A stretch of DNA of 64,000 bases from Nocardioides sp. BP30 (GTDB taxonomy: Bacteria > Actinomycetota > Actinomycetes > Propionibacteriales > Nocardioidaceae). Below, one piece after another: positions 59,579-64,000 of the stretch (position 1 is the stretch's first letter; each line of letters opens with the position of its first letter). Made by a program: the position numbers and the translations under genes. Location: assembly GCF_029873215.1 (NCBI RefSeq), contig NZ_CP123620.1:2170001-2234000 (forward strand), given 5' to 3'. The notes beneath the pieces were generated by a model. That model was not told the DNA's origin, searched no databases, and worked only from the letters and a program-made list of their open reading frames with translations.

Positions 59579-60045
59579 GGGCCGGCAGGCGCCTGGCGGC
59601 CATGGTCTCGCTGGCGGTGGCGCTGATCTGCGGCCTCGTGGCGCCGCGGGCCTTCGCGTGGTGGACCGACACAGCGACGGTGACGACGACCGCTACCGCT
59701 CTGACGGTGCCCAAGGTGCCCGCCACCACGTGCGCCGTCGCCGGGAACGCCGTCACCGGATTCACCGCGACGATCGGCTGGACGGTGCAGACGGCCCCGG
59801 TCACGATGAGCTACACGGCCAAGGTACGGGGCAGCGCCGCCGCCGTCACGGTCACGACCAGTGGCTCATCGGCGTCCGTGCAGGTGACATCGAGCTTCCT
59901 GTCCTCGCTCGGCGCCTCGACGACCTACGTCGACATCACGACCGTCCTGCCGGGCGCCCCCAGCTGGACCTCGCCGACGCCGCACACCCGGGCCCTGACC
60001 GTCGGCGTCCTCGGAACCAGCCTGGCCTGCGGAGCCGACACCTGA
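59575..60045 (+). CDS. SipW-dependent exported protein 4
   Basis: 156 residues from GTG 59575 (GTGA overlap). The signal region ends in PRAFAWWTDTATV, the W-W/Y-W-T junction seen in the sibling proteins. The mature part looks like one fibronectin-type beta domain. Last gene of the module; pdxT starts 25 bp later. Confidence 0.75.
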   Translation: MRAGRRLAAMVSLAVALICGLVAPRAFAWWTDTATVTTTATALTVPKVPATTCAVAGNAVTGFTATIGWTVQTAPVTMSYTAKVRGSAAAVTVTTSGSSASVQVTSSFLSSLGASTTYVDITTVLPGAPSWTSPTPHTRALTVGVLGTSLACGADT

Positions 60046-60055
60046 GCGCTGACAC

Positions 60056-60061
60056 TAGGCT
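60056..60061 (+). promoter_or_regulatory. -10 element TAGGCT before pdxT
   Basis: TAGGCT ends 8 nt before GTG 60070, so pdxT has its own leaderless promoter independent of the SipW module. Confidence 0.5.
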
Positions 60062-60069
60062 TGCGTCCC

Positions 60070-60648
60070 GTGCCTGCGATCGGAGTCCTCGCCCTGCAAG
60101 GCGACGTGCGCGAGCACGTCGCGACCCTCACCGGCCTCGGCGTGGAGGCGTTCGGCGTACGCCGCAGCAGCGAGCTCGACCGGTGCGACGGCCTGGTCAT
60201 CCCGGGCGGTGAGTCGACGACGATCGCGAAGCTGGCGCGCATCTTCGAGCTGCTCGAGCCGCTGCGCGAGCGGATCGGGGCCGGCATGCCGACCTTCGGC
60301 ACCTGCGCCGGGATGATCCTGCTCGCGGACCGGATCGTCGACGGCACTGCCGGTCAGGAGACGATCGGCGGCCTCGACATCACGGTGCGGCGCAACGCGT
60401 TCGGCCGCCAGGTCGACTCGTTCGAGGAGGACCTCGACGTACGAGGCCTTCCCGAGCCGGTCCACGCCTTCTTCATCCGCGCTCCGTGGGTCGAGCAGGT
60501 GGGCGACAGCGTCGAGGTCCTCGCCAGCGCGGCCGGCCATCCCGTCGCTGTCCGGCAGGAGCATCTCCTCGCGACCAGCTTCCACCCGGAGGTCGGCGGC
60601 GACGCCCGGGTCCACGGTGTGTTCGTGGACATGGTGGCCGGTCGGTAG
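60070..60648 (+). CDS. pdxT: Pyridoxal 5'-phosphate synthase, glutaminase subunit
   Basis: 192 residues, class I glutamine amidotransferase: IPGGEST loop (45-51), nucleophile C79 in FGTCAGM, and H172/E174 in SFHPE. It hydrolyses glutamine and channels ammonia to PdxS. GTG 60070 gives the usual [15 protein letters not shown] start; the TTG at 60061 falls in the -10 hexamer. Confidence 0.97.
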   Translation: MPAIGVLALQGDVREHVATLTGLGVEAFGVRRSSELDRCDGLVIPGGESTTIAKLARIFELLEPLRERIGAGMPTFGTCAGMILLADRIVDGTAGQETIGGLDITVRRNAFGRQVDSFEEDLDVRGLPEPVHAFFIRAPWVEQVGDSVEVLASAAGHPVAVRQEHLLATSFHPEVGGDARVHGVFVDMVAGR

Positions 60649-60705
60649 GATCGGGCGACCCCCCAGCACCGAACATCCTGAAGTGACAACGCTGAAGTAG
60701 GAACT

Positions 60706-61476
60706 ATGTCTGGCCACTCAAAATGGGCAACGACGAAGCACAAGAAGGCTGCGATCGATGCGAAGCGCGGCAAGCTCTTCGCCAAGCTCATCAAGAACAT
60801 CGAGATCGCGGCGAAGGCCGGTGGCCCCGACCTGGCCGGCAACCCGACCCTCTATGACGCGGTCCAGAAGGCCAAGAAGCAGTCGGTCCCCAACGACAAC
60901 ATCGACCGTGCGGTCAAGCGCGGTGGCGGTCTCGACGGTGGCGGCGTCGACTACACCACCATCATGTACGAGGTCTATGGCCCCAGCGGCGTCGCGCTGC
61001 TGGTGGAGTGCCTGACCGACAACAAGAACCGGGCCGCGATGGAGGTCCGCACCGCCGTGACCCGCAACGGCGGCACCATGGCCGACCCCGGGTCGGTCAG
61101 CCGGCTGTTCAACCGCAAGGGCGTCGTCGTCCTCGCCAAGGACCAGGAGGGCAGGCAGGTCGACGAGGACAGCGTCCTCGAGGCCACGCTCGACGCCGGC
61201 GCCGAGGACGTCAACGACCTCGGTGAGGCCTGGCAGGTCGTCTCCGAGGCCACCGACCTGGTAGCGGTCCGATGGGCCGTGCAGGAGGCGGGGCTCGACT
61301 ACGACTCCGCCGACGTCGAGTTCGTGGCCAGCCTGGAGATCCCTGTCGCCGACGCCGCCACCGCCGGCAAGGTGATGAAGCTCGTGGACGCGATCGACGA
61401 CCTCGATGACGTGCAGAACGTCTTCTCCAACGCCGACATCCCCGACGAGGTGCTCGAGCAGCTCGACGAGGAGTGA
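60706..61476 (+). CDS. YebC/PmpR (TACO1)-family protein
   Basis: 256 residues with the invariant start [22 protein letters not shown], central [21 protein letters not shown] and the C-terminal [13 protein letters not shown]. Family members act as translation factors at proline-rich stalls or as regulators of adjacent genes. A possible -10 TAGGAT lies at 60646. It precedes ruvCAB as in most actinobacteria. Confidence 0.96.
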   Translation: MSGHSKWATTKHKKAAIDAKRGKLFAKLIKNIEIAAKAGGPDLAGNPTLYDAVQKAKKQSVPNDNIDRAVKRGGGLDGGGVDYTTIMYEVYGPSGVALLVECLTDNKNRAAMEVRTAVTRNGGTMADPGSVSRLFNRKGVVVLAKDQEGRQVDEDSVLEATLDAGAEDVNDLGEAWQVVSEATDLVAVRWAVQEAGLDYDSADVEFVASLEIPVADAATAGKVMKLVDAIDDLDDVQNVFSNADIPDEVLEQLDEE

Positions 61477-61505
61477 GCGCCTCGCCTCATCGCCGTCCGA
61501 GCGCC

Positions 61506-61540
61506 CCGACGGCCCCGCGTGTCCTACGCGGGGCCGTCGG
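61506..61540 (+). terminator. Terminator between yebC and ruvC
   Basis: A perfect 15-bp stem (61506-61520 with 61526-61540; outer CCGACGG/CCGTCGG) with a 5-nt loop. Confidence 0.85.
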
Positions 61541-61550
61541 TGTCTCCGGC

Positions 61551-61556
61551 TAGGCT
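61551..61556 (+). promoter_or_regulatory. -10 element TAGGCT of ruvCAB
   Basis: Directly followed by the SOS box, so LexA would cover the transcription start. Confidence 0.6.
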
Positions 61557-61572
61557 GCGAACAGACGTTCGA
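61557..61572. promoter_or_regulatory. LexA-type SOS box GCGAAC-N4-GTTCGA
   Basis: One difference from TCGAAC-N4-GTTCGA. ruvCAB induction by DNA damage through LexA is known in mycobacteria. Confidence 0.8.
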
Positions 61573-61587
61573 AGGGATGGTGGGCTG

Positions 61588-62220
61588 ATGCGCGTGCTGG
61601 GGATCGACCCGGGGCTGACCCGCTGCGGCATGGGCGTGGTCGACGGCGACGTCGGCAAGCAGCTGTCCCTGGTCGACGTCAACGTCATCCGCACCACCTC
61701 CACGCTCCCGGTCTGGGAGCGCCTGGTCTCGATCGAGAAGGGCATCGACGCCTGGATCGAGGAGCACCGTCCCGACGCGGTCGCCATCGAGCGGATCTTC
61801 GCGCGTTCGGACGTCTCGACGATCATGGGGACGGCACAGGCCAGCGGGCTGGCGATGGTGTGCGCGGCCCGGCGCGGGATCCCGGTGGCGCTGCACACGC
61901 CTTCCGAGGTGAAGGCGGCGGTCTCGGGCAGCGGGCGCGCCGACAAGGCGCAGGTGGGCGCGATGGTGACCCGCATCCTGCGACTCGCCGCGATGCCGAA
62001 GCCCGCGGACGCCGCCGACGCGCTCGCCCTGGCCATCACCCACATCTGGCGCGGTGGCGCGCAGAGCCGGATCGAGCAGGCGGTCGCGCGGGCCGATGCC
62101 GCCGACGGGAGCGGGTCCGGCGTCGCCGAGCGCAACCGGGCTCGCATCGAGGCCGCTCTCGCGCAGTCGCGCTCGACGCGCGCCCCCCGGTCAATCCGTA
62201 CGACGATGGGAACGAAGTGA
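61588..62220 (+). CDS. ruvC: Holliday junction resolvase
   Basis: 210 residues with the four acidic catalytic residues D7 (GIDPGLT), E68 (AIERIF), D141 and D144 (DAADALALA). A tail of about 40 residues after the catalytic core is longer than in E. coli. It cuts Holliday junctions held by RuvAB. ATG 61588 has GAAGGG upstream. The next gene overlaps by 4 nt. Confidence 0.98.
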   Translation: MRVLGIDPGLTRCGMGVVDGDVGKQLSLVDVNVIRTTSTLPVWERLVSIEKGIDAWIEEHRPDAVAIERIFARSDVSTIMGTAQASGLAMVCAARRGIPVALHTPSEVKAAVSGSGRADKAQVGAMVTRILRLAAMPKPADAADALALAITHIWRGGAQSRIEQAVARADAADGSGSGVAERNRARIEAALAQSRSTRAPRSIRTTMGTK

Positions 62221-62816
62221 TCGCATTCGTGCGCGGCACCGTGGCCGCGGTGACCCTGGCCAGCGCCGTCCTCGAGGTGGGCGGTGTGGGCCTGGAGCTG
62301 ATGTGCACGCCGGCCACCCTGGCCGGCCTGCGCACCGGCGCGGAGGCCACGCTGCCGACCAGCATGGTGGTCCGGGAGGACAGCCTCACCCTCTTCGGGT
62401 TCGCCGACGAGGACGAGAAGCAGATGTTCGAGCTGCTCCAGACCGCGTCGGGCGTCGGGCCGAAGCTGGCCCAGGCCATGCTCGCCGTACTCTCGCCGGA
62501 CGGTCTGCGGTCGGCCATCGCCGGCGACGACGTGAAGACGCTGACCCGCGTGCCGGGGATCGGCCAGAAGGGCGCCCAGCGGATCATCCTGGAGCTCAAG
62601 GACCGCATCGGTGCGCCGACGCGCGCCGCGTCGGCCACAGCTGTCGCGGCGCGGGTCGCGCCGTGGCGCGACCAGGTCACGCAGGGCCTGATGGGCCTGG
62701 GCTACCCCGTCAAGGATGCGGAGAAGGCGGTCGAGGCGGTGGCAGACCAGGCCGACGGCACCCCTGACGTCGGCGCGCTGCTGCGGGCCGCGCTTCGCAC
62801 GCTGTCGAAGGCCTGA
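62217..62816 (+). CDS. ruvA: Holliday junction DNA-binding protein
   Basis: 199 residues: OB-fold domain ([24 protein letters not shown]), two helix-hairpin-helix motifs ([35 protein letters not shown]), linker and the C-terminal UBA-like domain that contacts RuvB. GTG 62217 overlaps the ruvC stop. Confidence 0.98.
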   Translation: MIAFVRGTVAAVTLASAVLEVGGVGLELMCTPATLAGLRTGAEATLPTSMVVREDSLTLFGFADEDEKQMFELLQTASGVGPKLAQAMLAVLSPDGLRSAIAGDDVKTLTRVPGIGQKGAQRIILELKDRIGAPTRAASATAVAARVAPWRDQVTQGLMGLGYPVKDAEKAVEAVADQADGTPDVGALLRAALRTLSKA

Positions 62817-62818
62817 GC

Positions 62819-63895
62819 ATGCCGTTCCACGAGGACGAGCTCGAGGCCGCCGAGGGAGCACACCTGCAGCGGCTGACAGCGGCAGAGGCGGAGGGGGACG
62901 AGCGCGCGATCGAGGCGGCGCTGCGCCCCCGCAACCTCGACGAGGTCGTCGGCCAGGGCCGGGTGCGGGCACAGCTCGGGCTGGTCCTGGAGGCGGCCAA
63001 GCAGCGTGGGCGTGCACCTGACCACGTGCTGCTCAGCGGGCCTCCCGGGCTGGGCAAGACCACGCTGGCGATGATCATCGCCGCCGAGATGGGCTCGCCG
63101 TTGCGGCTGACGAGCGGGCCGGCGATCACCCACGCCGGTGACCTGGCCGCGATCCTCAGCGGCCTCAACGAGGGCGACGTGCTCTTCGTCGACGAGGTGC
63201 ACCGGATGTCGCGCCCGGCCGAGGAGATGCTCTACCTGGCGATGGAGGACTTCCGGGTGGACGTCGTCATCGGCAAGGGCCCCGGCGCTACGGCCATCCC
63301 GCTCGAGCTGCCACCGTTCACCCTCGTCGGCGCCACCACCCGCGCCGGACTGCTGCCCGGTCCGCTGCGGGACCGGTTCGGCTTCACCGGGCACCTGGAG
63401 TTCTACGAGCCCGACGAGCTCGACCTCATCGTGCGACGGTCCGCGGGCCTGCTGGGCGTCGAGGTCAACGCGGAAGGCTCGGCGGAGATCGCCTCCCGAT
63501 CCCGGGGGACGCCCCGCATCGCCAACCGGCTCCTGCGGCGCGTCCGCGACTACGCCCAGGTCCGGGCCGACGGCATCGTCACGCTCGATATCGCGCGCAA
63601 GGCGCTCGACCTCTACGAGGTCGACCCGTTGGGTCTGGACCGCCTCGATCGCGGTGTGCTCGACGCCCTGTGTCGCCGGTTCGGTGGGGGACCGGTCGGC
63701 ATCTCCACGCTCGCGGTCGCCGTCGGCGAGGAGCGCGAGACCGTCGAGGAGGTCGCCGAGCCGTTCCTGGTGCGCAACGGCTTCCTGGCCCGGACGCCGC
63801 GCGGGCGCATCGCCACGCCCGCCGCATGGGCGCATCTCGGGCTGTCCGCACCGCCGGGCAACGCGAACGGCTGGGAAACACTCCTCGACGAGTGA
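62819..63895 (+). CDS. ruvB: Holliday junction branch-migration ATPase
   Basis: 358 residues, AAA+ motor: Walker A GPPGLGKT (K80), Walker [11 protein letters not shown], sensor 1 GATTRAG, the LRDRFGF arginine-finger region and a C-terminal winged helix ([18 protein letters not shown]). The start is 2 nt after the ruvA stop. Confidence 0.98.
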   Translation: MPFHEDELEAAEGAHLQRLTAAEAEGDERAIEAALRPRNLDEVVGQGRVRAQLGLVLEAAKQRGRAPDHVLLSGPPGLGKTTLAMIIAAEMGSPLRLTSGPAITHAGDLAAILSGLNEGDVLFVDEVHRMSRPAEEMLYLAMEDFRVDVVIGKGPGATAIPLELPPFTLVGATTRAGLLPGPLRDRFGFTGHLEFYEPDELDLIVRRSAGLLGVEVNAEGSAEIASRSRGTPRIANRLLRRVRDYAQVRADGIVTLDIARKALDLYEVDPLGLDRLDRGVLDALCRRFGGGPVGISTLAVAVGEERETVEEVAEPFLVRNGFLARTPRGRIATPAAWAHLGLSAPPGNANGWETLLDE

Positions 63896-64000
63896 GTCGG
63901 ATCCCGCAGGACTGCGGTCCTGTCGCGTTGGCACGGCTACACTTGCGCGTCGGCTGGCCGCAGGCCTGCCTGAATCCCCAATTCCTGGAGTCTGAGTATC
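63896..64000. other. Region after ruvB
   Basis: 105 bp without a gene. It holds a short hairpin (CAGGAC/GTCCTG, 63907-63922) and a TACACT hexamer at 63938 that may be a -10 for the next, unseen gene. Confidence 0.4.

Overview
The window comes from a high-GC actinobacterium. Gene content and codon use fit a Nocardioides-like member of the Nocardioidaceae (inference). Evidence includes GTG starts with 4-nt GTGA/ATGA overlaps, an SsgA-family protein, a UsfX/SigF-like sigma pair, a PgsA-type phosphatidylinositol-phosphate synthase, and the thrS/HIT/pgsA/pdxS/pdxT/yebC/ruvCAB gene order known from mycobacteria. No integrase, transposase, CRISPR array or rRNA was seen.

Layout. 1-8.3 kb: the 3' end of a tRNA-Val, a phosphopantetheinyl transferase, an aminotransferase class IV enzyme, an SsgA-like protein, a repeat-rich secreted protein, an SCP2 protein, a glycogen-debranching-type glucosidase, a GT4 glycosyltransferase and an MBL hydrolase/MarR pair behind two adjacent palindromes, closed by a complete tRNA-Val(CAC). 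8.3-16.8 kb: a general-stress locus. A leftward stressosome operon (RsbR, RsbS, RsbT, a kinase-phosphatase fusion, a histidine kinase and a receiver-PP2C phosphatase) lies back to back with a rightward partner-switch operon (RsbW, two STAS proteins, a UsfX-like anti-sigma factor and a SigB/SigF-type sigma factor). 17-25 kb: an AraC regulator and a leftward sortase-pilus operon (ECF sigma, tip pilin, backbone pilin, class C and class E sortases).

25-43 kb: a MalT/LAL-type regulator followed by membrane and stress proteins (two full SulP transporters and one truncated, formylglycine-generating enzyme, DUF1269 twins, AI-2E-type permease, K+ channel, HdeD). Six intergenic sites here share a 17-bp palindrome, TCACCCG-N3-CGGGTGA, each followed 21-23 nt later by a -10-like hexamer. 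They look like the operators of one uncharacterised regulon.

43-64 kb: the conserved block thrS, HIT, pgsA, pdxS, pdxT, yebC, ruvC, ruvA, ruvB, interrupted by three accessory cassettes. These are a TetR-controlled AurF-type diiron oxygenase with its ferredoxin reductase, a sugar ABC transporter with a ROK regulator, and a six-gene SipW-dependent surface-protein module that separates pdxS from pdxT. Two LexA-type SOS boxes with the same placement occur, one at ruvC (expected) and one over the start of a small S24-like protein gene (unexpected). Several genes start 6-9 nt after a TAGNNT -10 element, which points to leaderless or near-leaderless mRNAs.
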